Of a stretch of 64,000 nucleotides of DNA, positions 7,953 through 16,429 are shown piece after piece. The notes under the pieces were generated by a model. It was not told the DNA's origin. It did no database searches and was given only the letters and a program-made list of their open reading frames with translations. Within the stretch, counting starts at the first letter, position 1, and the number at the start of each line of letters is the position of its first letter. The position numbers and the translations under genes were made by a program. Where the stretch lies: NCBI RefSeq assembly GCF_013044135.1, contig NZ_JABEPP010000005.1, forward strand, positions 1 to 64,000. The letters are read 5' to 3'. This DNA is from Enterovirga aerilata (GTDB taxonomy: Bacteria; Pseudomonadota; Alphaproteobacteria; Rhizobiales; Beijerinckiaceae).

Positions 7953-8920
7953 CAGCCCGCCTTGATCCCGGCCGCTTCGATGACGGGCCGCCAGCGCTCG
8001 AGCTCCCTTCGGATCAGCGCGTCGAATTCGGCGGGCGGCCCGGCCACGATCCGTATCCCGAGATCGCGGACCTTCGGGCTGTCTCGCAGCTCGGCTCCGG
8101 CGGCCGCGATATCCGCGCCGAGCCGCGCCAGGATCTCCGGCCGCAATCCCGACGGCGCCACGACGCCCCACCAGTTCGTGACCTCGAAGCCCGGGACGCC
8201 GGCCTCGGCGATCGTGGGCACGTCGGGCAGATTGGGGAGACGCGCCGCCGAGGTCACGGCCAGCGCGCGCAGACCGCCCTGGCCGACCTGAGCGATCGCC
8301 GCGGGCGCCGAGTTGAAGCTGAGAGGAATGTGCCCTCCCATCGCGGCCGTCAGGGATTCGGAGTCGCCGCGGAAATGGACCGGCGAGATCCGGATGTCGG
8401 CCATCCTGGCCAGAAGCTCGCCCGAGAGATGGACCGACGAGCCGATCCCCGCGGTCCCGTACTGGAACTTGCCGGGATTGGCCTTCGCCTCGGCGAGGAA
8501 CTGCGCGAAGCTCTTCAGCGGCGAGTTCTGGCCGACCACCACGACATTGCCCGCCTCCGCCAGGAGCGAGACCGGCATGAAGTCGGACAGCGTGTCGTAA
8601 GGGAGGCTCGCGTGCAGCAGCGGGTTGATCGCGTGCCCGCCCGCCACGAGCAGGAGCGAATGGCCGTCCGGCGGCGAGGACAGGAGCTCCTTCGACGCGA
8701 TGATGCCGGCAGCGCCCGGACGGTTCTCGACGATGGCGCGCGGGCCCCATCGCTCCGACAGCTTCTCGCCCAGAAGGCGCGCCAGGATGTCGAGAGTCCC
8801 GCCGGCGGCGAAAGGCACGATCAGCCGGACGCGCCGGCTCCTGAACTCGTCGGCGGCCCAGGCACTGCGAGGCAGGCCGAGCGCAGCCGCCGCCCCTGCG
8901 AGAAAAGCTCTTCGCGTCAT
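7952..8920 (-). CDS. Bug-family tripartite tricarboxylate transporter substrate-binding protein
   Basis: Periplasmic receptor of 322 residues. The N-terminus MTRRAFLAGAAAALGLPRSAWA is a twin-arginine-like signal peptide, followed by RRVRLIVPFAAGGTLDILAR and the loop ENRPGAAGIIASK. ISPVHFRGDSES and NLPDVPTIAEAGVPGFE match the Bug family. The ATG at 8920 overlaps the stop of the upstream CoA transferase (ATGA), so the receptor is the second gene of the operon. Placement directly after the CoA transferase suggests that it collects the operon's substrate. Confidence 0.92.
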   Translation of the reverse strand: MTRRAFLAGAAAALGLPRSAWAADEFRSRRVRLIVPFAAGGTLDILARLLGEKLSERWGPRAIVENRPGAAGIIASKELLSSPPDGHSLLLVAGGHAINPLLHASLPYDTLSDFMPVSLLAEAGNVVVVGQNSPLKSFAQFLAEAKANPGKFQYGTAGIGSSVHLSGELLARMADIRISPVHFRGDSESLTAAMGGHIPLSFNSAPAAIAQVGQGGLRALAVTSAARLPNLPDVPTIAEAGVPGFEVTNWWGVVAPSGLRPEILARLGADIAAAGAELRDSPKVRDLGIRIVAGPPAEFDALIRRELERWRPVIEAAGIKAG

Positions 8921-10188
8921 GAACCCACTCCCGATCGGGCGATGATCCCCCGCGCTTCGAGGGCATCGAGCTCGGCGGCCTGCATGCCGAGAAGCCCGGT
9001 CAGGACATCGTCGGTGTGCTGGCCGTGAGTCGGAGGCGCCGTGTAGGTGTCGAGCGGCGTCGCGGAGAAGCGCATGGGCGAGCGGACGAGCGGCACGTCG
9101 TCCGCCTGGGCGTGCCGGACGCGGACGACGGTGTCGCGCGCGGCCACGTGCGGATCGGCGAAGACGTCGGACAGGTCGTTGATCGGCCCGGCGACCAGGC
9201 CCGCCTCCTCCAGCGAAGCCAGCCACTCCGCCTTCGACCTCCCGAGAAAGACCCTCTCGAGCTCCGGGATGAGCGTGGCGCGGTTGCGGACGCGAGCGCC
9301 GTTCGTGGCGAAGCGAGCATCCTCTGCGAGATCGGGCCTGCCGAGGAGCTGGCACAGCCGCCGGAACTGGGCGTCGTTGCCGGCCACCAGGATGATGTGT
9401 CCGTCGCTGCACGCGAAGCGCTGCGACGGCACCACCGAGGGCGCCGCCGATCCGAATCGCTTCGGATTCTCGCCCGAGAGCAGATAGTGCATCGCCTGAT
9501 GCGACAGCGCCGCCAGCTGGGCGTCGAACATCGAGATGTCGATGGCCTGGCCGCCGCCCCCCCTCGCATCGCGGCCGTACAGCGCGGCCACGATGGCGAG
9601 GGCGGCATACATACCGGACAGGAGGTCGGAGAGGACGAACCCGACCTTGGTGGGACCTCCGCCGGGCTCGCCGTCCGGATTGCCCGTGAGGCTCATCACG
9701 CCGCACATGGCCTGCAGCAGCGTGTCGTAGCCGGCCCGATGCCGATACGGGCCGGTCTGCCCGAAGGCCGTGATGGAGCAGTAGACGAGTCGAGGATTGT
9801 CCTGCCGGAGCGAGTCCGCGTCGAGCCCGTACTTGGCGAGATTGCCAACCTTGAAGTTCTCGACGCAGACGTCCGAAGCACGTGCGAGTCCCCGGACGAT
9901 GTCCTGCCCTTCCGGGGTGGAGAGGTCGACCGCGATGGAGCGCTTGTTGCGGTTGGTGCTCAGGAAATACGCGGATTCGGCGGTCTCGCCGCCATCGCGG
10001 TCGCGCAGGAACGGAGGCCCGAGCCGACGCAGGTCGTCGCCGCGGCCGGGCTGCTCGACCTTGACGACCTCCGCGCCCAGATCCCCGATCAGCTGCGTCG
10101 CCCACGGCCCGGAGAACACGCGGCTAAGGTCGAGGACGCGGACGCCCTTGAGTGGCGCGTCCGAAACGCCGGGCATGCCACCGGACAT
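8917..10188 (-). CDS. Family III (CaiB/BaiF) CoA transferase
   Basis: Cytoplasmic enzyme of 423 residues that moves CoA between carboxylates through an enzyme-linked anhydride. Family motifs are GVRVLDLSRVFSGPWATQLIGDLGAEVVKVE at the N-terminus, NKRSIAVDL, GYDTLLQAMCG, and VLSDLLSGMYAA, which holds the likely catalytic Asp. The ATG at 10188 has GGGAGG 9 bases upstream. It is the first gene of the operon running to 2651, and the shared 45-bp element ends 65 bp before its start. It may serve as a CoA-recycling activator alongside the ATP-dependent ligase at 3660. Confidence 0.93.
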   Translation of the reverse strand: MSGGMPGVSDAPLKGVRVLDLSRVFSGPWATQLIGDLGAEVVKVEQPGRGDDLRRLGPPFLRDRDGGETAESAYFLSTNRNKRSIAVDLSTPEGQDIVRGLARASDVCVENFKVGNLAKYGLDADSLRQDNPRLVYCSITAFGQTGPYRHRAGYDTLLQAMCGVMSLTGNPDGEPGGGPTKVGFVLSDLLSGMYAALAIVAALYGRDARGGGGQAIDISMFDAQLAALSHQAMHYLLSGENPKRFGSAAPSVVPSQRFACSDGHIILVAGNDAQFRRLCQLLGRPDLAEDARFATNGARVRNRATLIPELERVFLGRSKAEWLASLEEAGLVAGPINDLSDVFADPHVAARDTVVRVRHAQADDVPLVRSPMRFSATPLDTYTAPPTHGQHTDDVLTGLLGMQAAELDALEARGIIARSGVGS

Positions 10189-10253
10189 GCGGGCAACCTC
10201 CCTGGTTGATCTCTATCGGTCAGTTGCCCTCACGATTAGCTGGGCCGCAGGCG

Positions 10254-10298
10254 CGGCCAAAATACGCTTTTGCGCTGTCGGCTATAAGAAGCACTTAT
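10254..10298 (-). promoter_or_regulatory. Conserved 45-bp upstream element, copy 2
   Basis: Read on the minus strand this begins with the perfect palindrome ATAAG-TGCTT-CTTAT (10284-10298), continues with CCGACAGCG and ends in the core CAAAAGCGTATTTTG, itself an inverted repeat (CAAAA-N5-TTTTG). It aligns base for base with 1246-1290. It lies in front of the CoA transferase that heads the seven-gene operon. The likely role is promoter plus operator. Confidence 0.6.
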
Positions 10299-10480
10299 GG
10301 CGGGTCTCCGGCATCACCGATCCTTTGGCGCCTGAGATGCGGACACGGACCGACGGCAAATCTGCAAGGACGGGGAGCTGAAGCGGCAAACCGCGATGAG
10401 GCAACCGACTTATACGAGCAAAGACCGGGAGCCAGCCCGAGCGCAATCTCCGCCCGGCCGCCCGGAAGCGGCCCATCCGC

Positions 10481-10510
10481 TACCGGCTACGAGATACCGG
10501 CTACGAGATA
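10481..10510. repeat. Short tandem repeat, two units of 14 bp
   Basis: The unit TACCGGCTACGAGA occurs twice in a row (10481-10494, 10495-10508) followed by the first two bases of a third. It is in the 812-bp gene-free stretch 10189-11000, which otherwise holds the 45-bp element at one end and an IS3-family remnant near the other. I see no convincing gene in that stretch. Confidence 0.6.
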
Positions 10511-10744
10511 CAGCCCATCAAACGTCGTCCGCGTCCAGACGAGAGCCACTCCCACCTCGCCGCGGGCCAGCAAAAGCCAATCACCTCAGGATCGCAACGA
10601 CATACGCGTTCGAGATCTATTCTGACCGGCGCACCAGCTTTTCAACCAGTTAGTCCCTTTCGGGCTTACCGGCTGAGCACGTTGGTAAGCGCCTGGTAAG
10701 GGAAGCTTCGGGGCTGCTCGGGTAGCGGAGTCTCACTCCGTCTG

Positions 10745-10892
10745 CCGTTGGCCTCTCGTCCCAGTCTCCGCCTGCCGCAAGCGAAGGCGATCTGCTCGTT
10801 CGTGCACCGTTTGCGTGGCATGGCACCCACCCTCCTTCAGGGATCAGGATGCCGAAAAACTTGCGCTCGCAACGGACCAGTTTCCTGGGTCA
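10745..10892 (-). mobile_element. IS3-family (IS407-like) left-end remnant with OrfA start
   Basis: On the minus strand, from 10821, the peptide MPRKRCTNEQIAFA matches the N-terminus of IS3-family OrfA transposases. One base appears to be missing after this; in the shifted frame LRQAETGT continues the family pattern, and similarity then stops. A ribosome site (GAAGGAGGGTGGG) precedes the ATG. About 70 bases upstream, TGACCCAGGAAACTGG (10877-10892) looks like the TG-type terminal end of such an element. The rest of the element is missing, so it cannot move by itself. Confidence 0.65.
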
Positions 10893-11000
10893 GGACCAGC
10901 TGGTCACCGGGTCAGCATCCAGGCTGGCTTACAAGCTTGGGTCTGGCGGCCTCGAAGGCGTTTCGCCCGGCAAGGCCTCGACGCGCTCTCTCAGCGGAGT

Positions 11001-12143
11001 TCACGCCGAGATGCGCTTGATCGCCTCCCGCGCGATGATCAGCTTCATGATCTGGGCCGTGCCGTCTCCGATCTCGAGTCCCATGACGTCGCGCATGCGT
11101 TGCTGGTGCGGCAGGTCCAGCGACCAGCCGTAATGGCCATGCGTCAGGAGGCACTGCCGGATGGCGTCGAAGGCGGATTTTGGCGCGAGCCACTTCACCA
11201 TGGCGGCTTCGACCGTGTGCGCGCGGTTCTGATCTCGCAGCCACAGCGTGTGATAGCAGAGCTGGCGGGAGGCCGCGATGAGTGCCTCGTGCTCGGCTAT
11301 CGGGAAGGTCACGCCTTGATGCTGCGCCAGCTTGACGCCGAAGGTTTCGCGCTGCTGCGCGTATCGCCAGGTCTCGTCGATGGAGGCCTGTGCCGCCCCG
11401 CAGCACATCAGCCCGATTACGGCGCGGTTGAAGTCGAACCCCGACATGACCTCGTAGAAGCCCTTGCCCTCTCCGCCCACCCGGTGCTCGAGCGGCACCT
11501 CGACATCGTCGAAGAAGAGCGACCCACGGCCGACGATCTTGCTGCCGAGGTCGTTGAAGCGCGTGCGGGTCAGCCCCTTCGCATCTCCCGGCACGAAGAA
11601 GGCCGTCACTCCGCGCGCACCCTCCTCCACCGTGCCCGATCTTGCGAAGATCACGAAGCCGTCCGCCTGGTCGGCTGAGCTGATGGAGGTCTTCTCACCG
11701 GACAGCACATAATGGTCGCCTCGGCGCACGGCCTTCAGCTTGACCCGCGCGGCGTCCGAACCGGCCGAAGGCTCGGTTAACCCCACTCCGAGGATCACCT
11801 CCCCGCGCACGATCTTGGGAATCCACTCGGCCGCAAGCGCCTTCTCGGCGCTCCGCGCGAGCACCTGCCCGAGCAGGGAGGCCGAGGATTGTACGTAGGC
11901 CACGTTGAAGTCGCCATAGGCGATCGCCTCCGTGACGATTCCGCTCGCGACGTTCGTGAGTCCGAGTCCTCCATATTCCTCCGGCAGCTCGGGACCGATC
12001 AGCCCGAGCTCGCCCATCTCGCGCATCAAGGCACGGTCGTACCGTTCCTCGGCTTCGCGCGCCTGGTAGTGCGGGAGGAGCCTGTCCTTCGAGAAGCGTA
12101 GCGCCGTCTCGGCCAAGTCTCTGTATTCGTCAGCCACATACAT
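11001..12143 (-). CDS. Acyl-CoA dehydrogenase, probable cyclohexanecarboxyl-CoA dehydrogenase (AliB-like)
   Basis: FAD-dependent dehydrogenase of 380 residues. Seen motifs are LTEPSAGSDAARVKLKA (substrate/FAD loop), ISSADQADGFVIFARS, the RETFGVKLAQHQG helix and the C-terminal RMRDVMGLEIGDGTAQIMKLIIAREAI. The last block, with GDGTAQIMK where many family members have GTSEIQ, resembles dehydrogenases of the cyclohexanecarboxylate pathway. It is the last gene of a minus-strand operon with badI, a hydratase and badH, exactly the next steps after cyclohexanecarboxyl-CoA oxidation to cyclohex-1-ene-carboxyl-CoA. The assignment leans on that context; another short or cyclic acyl-CoA substrate is possible. 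Confidence 0.8.
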   Translation of the reverse strand: MYVADEYRDLAETALRFSKDRLLPHYQAREAEERYDRALMREMGELGLIGPELPEEYGGLGLTNVASGIVTEAIAYGDFNVAYVQSSASLLGQVLARSAEKALAAEWIPKIVRGEVILGVGLTEPSAGSDAARVKLKAVRRGDHYVLSGEKTSISSADQADGFVIFARSGTVEEGARGVTAFFVPGDAKGLTRTRFNDLGSKIVGRGSLFFDDVEVPLEHRVGGEGKGFYEVMSGFDFNRAVIGLMCCGAAQASIDETWRYAQQRETFGVKLAQHQGVTFPIAEHEALIAASRQLCYHTLWLRDQNRAHTVEAAMVKWLAPKSAFDAIRQCLLTHGHYGWSLDLPHQQRMRDVMGLEIGDGTAQIMKLIIAREAIKRISA

Positions 12144-12165
12144 CGGGGAGCCTGTGAAGAGAGGG

Positions 12166-12924
12166 CTAATCGACCATCGTCAGGCCGCCGCTGACGCTCA
12201 GCACCTGACCCGTGATGTAGGCCGCGCGATCCTCGAGAAAGAACATGATCGGGCCGGAGATGTCCTCGGGCTGAGCGAGCCGCCCGAGCGGGATGGCGCG
12301 GAGCATGCCTTGCACGATCTTGGCCGCGTTCTCCCCCACCTGAGCGAACATCAGCGGGGTCTCCGTCGGGCCAGGACAGACGCAATTCACCGTGATGTTG
12401 TGGCGCGCCATCTCGCGGGCGAGCGCCTTCGTAAACGCGATCTGACCACCCTTCGCCGACGAATAAACCACCTCGCCCATGCTGCCGACTCGCCCAGCGT
12501 CGCTGGCGATGTTCACGATCCGACCGCGTCGCGCCTCGATCATCGGATCGAGCACAAGCCGCGACATGCGGATCACACCCTTCAGATTGATGTCGAGGAG
12601 CTTGTCCCACAGGTCCGGGGTGTTCTGGAGAAAGGGCTCGACCTGATCCCAGCCCGCGACGTTCACCAGTGCGTCCGCGCGCCCGACCTGCTCGTGCACG
12701 CCGCCGACGAACCGCCGCGCGCTTTCCATGTCGGTGATGTCAAGAGCGCCGAACTGAATCGCGAGTCCCTCTGTCCGAGCCTCGGCGAGCAGCTCCGCGC
12801 CGGCCTCCTGGTTCCGGTCGCCGACGAAGACGCGGGCGCCGTTGCGCGCGAGGAGGAGCGCGGTCGCCCTCCCGATACCGGAGGCTCCGCCCGTGAGGAT
12901 GATGTTCCGACCTTCGAGCGCCAC
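12166..12924 (-). CDS. badH: 2-hydroxycyclohexanecarboxyl-CoA dehydrogenase (SDR)
   Basis: Short-chain dehydrogenase of 252 residues. TGGASGIG (residues 11-18) binds NAD; the catalytic Ser and YxxxK are in NIASDAGRVGS and VVYSSAKGG. VNVAGWDQVEPF, VNCVCPGPTETPL, AIPLGRLAQPED and the terminal ITGQVLSVSGGLTMVD follow Rhodopseudomonas BadH closely as I recall it. The reaction oxidises 2-hydroxycyclohexanecarboxyl-CoA to the 2-keto ester, the substrate of the BadI enzyme encoded two genes upstream. It lies 12 bp after the hydratase and 22 bp before the acyl-CoA dehydrogenase, so all are probably one transcript. Confidence 0.85.
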   Translation of the reverse strand: MALEGRNIILTGGASGIGRATALLLARNGARVFVGDRNQEAGAELLAEARTEGLAIQFGALDITDMESARRFVGGVHEQVGRADALVNVAGWDQVEPFLQNTPDLWDKLLDINLKGVIRMSRLVLDPMIEARRGRIVNIASDAGRVGSMGEVVYSSAKGGQIAFTKALAREMARHNITVNCVCPGPTETPLMFAQVGENAAKIVQGMLRAIPLGRLAQPEDISGPIMFFLEDRAAYITGQVLSVSGGLTMVD

Positions 12925-12936
12925 GTCTACCCTCCC

Positions 12937-13695
12937 CTACTTCGCGGCCGAGCGCGCCAGGAACGCGCCGACGAGGTCCTTCGTCGCCTGATTCCCGAGC
13001 AGGCGCCGCACCTGCTCGACCTCGGTGTCCTGCCCGGCCTGACTCGGGGCGGCGGCCGCCGCGATGCACGCCTTCGCAGCCGCTGCTGCGTGACGCGGCA
13101 GCGCCGAAAAGCGCGCGACGATCTCGCCCGCGCTCATGGCCAGGTCGGCGCGATCCACGCACCATTGCGCGAGCCCGAGCCGCTGAGCTTCTTCTCCATC
13201 CACGAGTTCAGCCCCTAGGATTAGCCGCAGCGACTGAGGTCGCCCGCAGAGCAGCGTCAGCCGCTGCGTGCCCCCCGCGCCGGGGATGAGGCCGAGTCCG
13301 ATCTCCGGCAGGCCCAGCTTCGCTTCGCGCGCGACGATCCGAAGGTCGCAGGCGAGCGCGAGCTCCAATCCGCCGCCCAAGGCGGCGCCGCCAATCTCGG
13401 CAATGGTCGTGGCTCCAAGCGACTCGATCCTCGTGAACAGCGCCTGGTAGCGCCGCCCCACCTCGGCCTGGACCTCCGGAGGCTCGCCGAAATTGGCCTC
13501 GAGCTGCTTCAGGTCGGCCCCGGCGGAGAAGACCTTCAGGCCCGACCGGATATGGAGGACCGCCCAATCAGAGCTCTCCTCGAGCCGGTCGAGGCATGCG
13601 TGAAAGGCCTCCATCCAGGCGTCGTTCATGGCGTTGACCGGCTCGCGCCGAAGCGTGAGCCGGGCGACGCTCCCGGCAATCTCGAGATCGATCAT
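12937..13695 (-). CDS. Enoyl-CoA hydratase, candidate cyclohex-1-ene-carboxyl-CoA hydratase
   Basis: Crotonase-family enzyme of 252 residues. The oxyanion-hole segment FSAGADLKQLE and both catalytic glutamates are present: one in ALGGGLELALACD, the other in LPEIGLGLIPGAGGTQRL, so hydratase activity is expected. Its position between badI and badH, with short gaps on both sides, makes it the natural BadK equivalent that adds water to the ring double bond. The sequence is not close enough to BadK in my memory to name it on sequence alone. The C-terminus is Ala-rich. Confidence 0.82.
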   Translation of the reverse strand: MIDLEIAGSVARLTLRREPVNAMNDAWMEAFHACLDRLEESSDWAVLHIRSGLKVFSAGADLKQLEANFGEPPEVQAEVGRRYQALFTRIESLGATTIAEIGGAALGGGLELALACDLRIVAREAKLGLPEIGLGLIPGAGGTQRLTLLCGRPQSLRLILGAELVDGEEAQRLGLAQWCVDRADLAMSAGEIVARFSALPRHAAAAAKACIAAAAAPSQAGQDTEVEQVRRLLGNQATKDLVGAFLARSAAK

Positions 13696-13723
13696 CAGGA
13701 TCGAAGCGCCGCTGTGCTCGCCG

Positions 13724-14524
13724 TCACTCGCCGGCCTTCTGACGCCGGCGAGCGGCGCGGAAATCGGGTTTCCGCTTCTCCATGAAGGCTTTCACGCCCT
13801 CCTTGGATTCCTCACTTTGGTAGTAAAGCGCGAGGGCCTCGAGGCCGAGATTGCCAATTCCCGCGATACTGTTGGTATCGGCGTTGAAGGACCGCTTCGC
13901 GATCGCGATCGCGGTCGGGCTCCGCTCCAAGATCTCGCGGCACCAGCTCTCTATCTCGGTGTCGAGCTCCTCGTGCGGGACGACCTTGTTGACGAGGCCC
14001 ATCCGCTCGGCCTCCACGGCCGTGTAACGCCGACACATGTACCAGATCTCGCGGGCCTTCTTCTCGCCCACGATGCGGGCCAGATAGGCCGTGCCCCAGC
14101 CAGGATCAACGGAGCCCACTTTCGGGCCGACCTGTCCGAAGATCGCCTTTTCGGACGCGATCGTCATGTCGCACATCGTGGCGATCACATTGCCGCCGCC
14201 GATCGCGTAGCCCTGCACCCGGGCGATCACCGGGATGCGAACGTCCCGAATGGCAGCATGGAATTCCTCGATCGGGATGCCCACCACACCGCGTCCGGCA
14301 TAGGTGCCGGAATGGGTGGACTGATCGCCGCCTGTGCAGAACGCGCGGTCGCCGGCGCCAGCCAGCACGATGACCCCGATCGCGTCGTCGGCATCCGCGT
14401 CGCGCAGCGCCGCGGTCATCTCCTCAATGGTCTCGCCGCGGAAGGCGTTCATCACCTGAGGGCGGTCGATGGTGATCCGCGCGACGCCGTCCGCCTTCTC
14501 GTACTTGATGTCAGCGTAGATCAT
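13724..14524 (-). CDS. badI: 2-ketocyclohexanecarboxyl-CoA hydrolase (ring-opening)
   Basis: Crotonase-superfamily enzyme of 266 residues that opens the ring of 2-ketocyclohexanecarboxyl-CoA to give pimeloyl-CoA. Strings such as GAGDRAFCTGGDQSTHSG, IPVIARVQGYAIGGGN, FGQVGPKVGSVDPGWGTAYL, KKAREIWYMCRRY and SPTAIAIAKRSFN are near-identical to BadI and also recall the related MenB family. It is the first gene of the four-gene block, starting at 14524, back to back with a CoA ligase gene starting about 250 bp away on the other strand. MenB (DHNA-CoA synthase) is the main alternative, but the neighbours fit BadI. Confidence 0.9.
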   Translation of the reverse strand: MIYADIKYEKADGVARITIDRPQVMNAFRGETIEEMTAALRDADADDAIGVIVLAGAGDRAFCTGGDQSTHSGTYAGRGVVGIPIEEFHAAIRDVRIPVIARVQGYAIGGGNVIATMCDMTIASEKAIFGQVGPKVGSVDPGWGTAYLARIVGEKKAREIWYMCRRYTAVEAERMGLVNKVVPHEELDTEIESWCREILERSPTAIAIAKRSFNADTNSIAGIGNLGLEALALYYQSEESKEGVKAFMEKRKPDFRAARRRQKAGE

Positions 14525-14776
14525 GCGCCGGCCCCTCCTCGTCCATGCGCTGAGTGGGCACGGACCGTACCGCTCGACCTATCGCGGGTGCCCGTCGCGC
14601 TCGGTGAATTCCGTGTGGAGTTTCCATGAAGGCGGGAGATGCCCTCCCGAGCAGGAAGATTGCCTCACGTCGATTTCACCACGCTTTCACGGTCCGATCC
14701 GGCGCTCGTGGCAGGAACGCTAGGCAGACTGGGCGACAGGCACCCGATGGCTGCGCACGGATCGAGGTCGGCGCGG

Positions 14777-16399
14777 ATGGGTCCAGGTTCCGATTGGGGC
14801 GATGTGGGTCTGGAGCTCAGGCGCGAGGCGCATTTTGGCGATCGCGTGGTCACCTGCTTCGCGGACCGGCCCCGGACCTACCACGACATGTTCATGGAAG
14901 CCGTACGCCGCTATCCTGACCGCGAAGCCTTAGTCTGCGGCTCGACCCGGATGACGTGGCGAGATGTCGAGTACCGATCCGCCGCGCTCGCAAGGGGGCT
15001 CCTGGCCCGCGGACTTGGACATGGAACGCGCATCGCCCTCCTGCTCGGTAACTGCGTTGAGTTTCCGCTGGCACTGCTCGCCGCTGCCCGCATCGGTGCG
15101 ATTGTGGTGCCGATCAACATTCGGGAGCAGAGCCCAGGTGTAGCGCGCGCGGTGAGGAGCAGCGGTGCATCTGTCATAGTGCACGAAGCTGGCCTTGCCG
15201 ATCTGGTCCCAAACGACACGGACGCCCCATCCCTGAAGTGGCGCGTGTCTCGTGAACCGGTCGAAAGCTCAATCGCCTTTGCAGATTTCGTAGACGAGGG
15301 CGACGGACCGGACATCGTCGAGGTGAACGAGGAAGATACCCTTCTCATCCTCTACACGTCTGGCACCACGGGCACGCCTAAGGGCGTCGAGTTCCCACAT
15401 CTGGGTGTCGTTCATTCGGCTATGCATTCCGCCATCTGCGCCGGTCTGACCTGCGAAGATCGAAGCGTGATCGCGATCCCGCTCAGCTTCACGGGCGGCG
15501 TGATCTCCGCCTTCTCGCCGCTTGTCCGTTGCGCCGGCACCGCGATCCTTCTCCCGGACTTCAAGGCTGCCGCTTTCCTCGCCACGGCGGCTGAGGAGAG
15601 GATGACCCACACCCTCATGGTCCCGACCATGTACGAGCTCTGCCTCAGGCAGCCGGATTCCGAGCGGTTGGACCTGTCGCAATGGCGGATGGGCGTGTTC
15701 GGCGCGGCTCCGATGCCACTCGCAACCATCAATCGGCTTGCGGAGAGATGGCCGACACTCCGGCTCGCCAACTCCTATGGTGCGACGGAAGCGGGCGGGC
15801 CGGCCGTCTTCATGCGGTCGGAGGAAACGGTCGCTCATTCCGACAGCGTCGGACGGGCTTTCACCTGCGTCTCGATCGCCGTCATGGACGAGAGCGGGCG
15901 CGAGCTGCCGCGCGGCGAGACGGGCGAGATCTGGATCGCGGGCCCGACCGTAGCATCGCGCTTCTGGAACGATCCGGAGGGGACGTCGCGCGAGTACAGG
16001 GGCGGATGGTGGCGTTCCGGTGACATGGCGACGATGGATCCGGACGGACGCATCAGGCTCGTCGATCGTAAGAAGGACATGATCAACCGGGGCGGATTGA
16101 AGATCTCGTCGACCCAGGTCGAGGACGCGATCCACGAGCACCCCGCCGTGATCGAATGCGCCGTAGTGGGCCGGCCGGACGAGGTGCTGGGCGAACGGGC
16201 GCACGCCTTTGTCCGCTCGAACGAACCGGGGTTCACGGCCGAGTCACTGAAGGAGTTCCTTCGGCCGAAGCTCGCCGACTACAAGCTGCCGGACGTCATC
16301 GAAGTCACGCGAGAGCCTCTGCCGCGCAACGTGAACGGCAAGATCCTGAAGCGGGAGCTTCGGGCGACACTGGCCTACAGCCAAGCAAAGACGATGTGA
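14777..16399 (+). CDS. AMP-forming acyl-CoA ligase, cassette copy 1
   Basis: Ligase of about 540 residues with ILYTSGTTGTPKGVEF (P-loop), RLANSYGATEAGGP, GGWWRSGDMATMDPDGRIRLVDRKKDMINRGG and the catalytic lysine of PRNVNGKILKREL. Three in-frame ATGs are possible (14639, 14747, 14777). I use 14777 because GAGG lies 9 bases upstream and the product then lines up with the paralogue at 17706. It is divergent from badI and probably activates the acid that feeds the ring-opening block, for example cyclohexanecarboxylate (inference). The following binding-protein gene begins 30 bp downstream. Confidence 0.88.
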   Translation: MGPGSDWGDVGLELRREAHFGDRVVTCFADRPRTYHDMFMEAVRRYPDREALVCGSTRMTWRDVEYRSAALARGLLARGLGHGTRIALLLGNCVEFPLALLAAARIGAIVVPINIREQSPGVARAVRSSGASVIVHEAGLADLVPNDTDAPSLKWRVSREPVESSIAFADFVDEGDGPDIVEVNEEDTLLILYTSGTTGTPKGVEFPHLGVVHSAMHSAICAGLTCEDRSVIAIPLSFTGGVISAFSPLVRCAGTAILLPDFKAAAFLATAAEERMTHTLMVPTMYELCLRQPDSERLDLSQWRMGVFGAAPMPLATINRLAERWPTLRLANSYGATEAGGPAVFMRSEETVAHSDSVGRAFTCVSIAVMDESGRELPRGETGEIWIAGPTVASRFWNDPEGTSREYRGGWWRSGDMATMDPDGRIRLVDRKKDMINRGGLKISSTQVEDAIHEHPAVIECAVVGRPDEVLGERAHAFVRSNEPGFTAESLKEFLRPKLADYKLPDVIEVTREPLPRNVNGKILKRELRATLAYSQAKTM

Positions 16400-16429
16400 G
16401 ATCACGTCGAACAGATGGGAGGAAGATCA

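Noticed and set aside
10409-10432. A third copy of the 45-bp element (CTTATACGAGCAAAG)
   Set aside because: Only the first dozen bases resemble the element and the AT-rich core is missing, so it may be chance.
10301-10744. Several short open frames in the gene-free stretch
   Set aside because: None has a ribosome site, a family motif or a sensible composition; only a short tandem repeat is supported.
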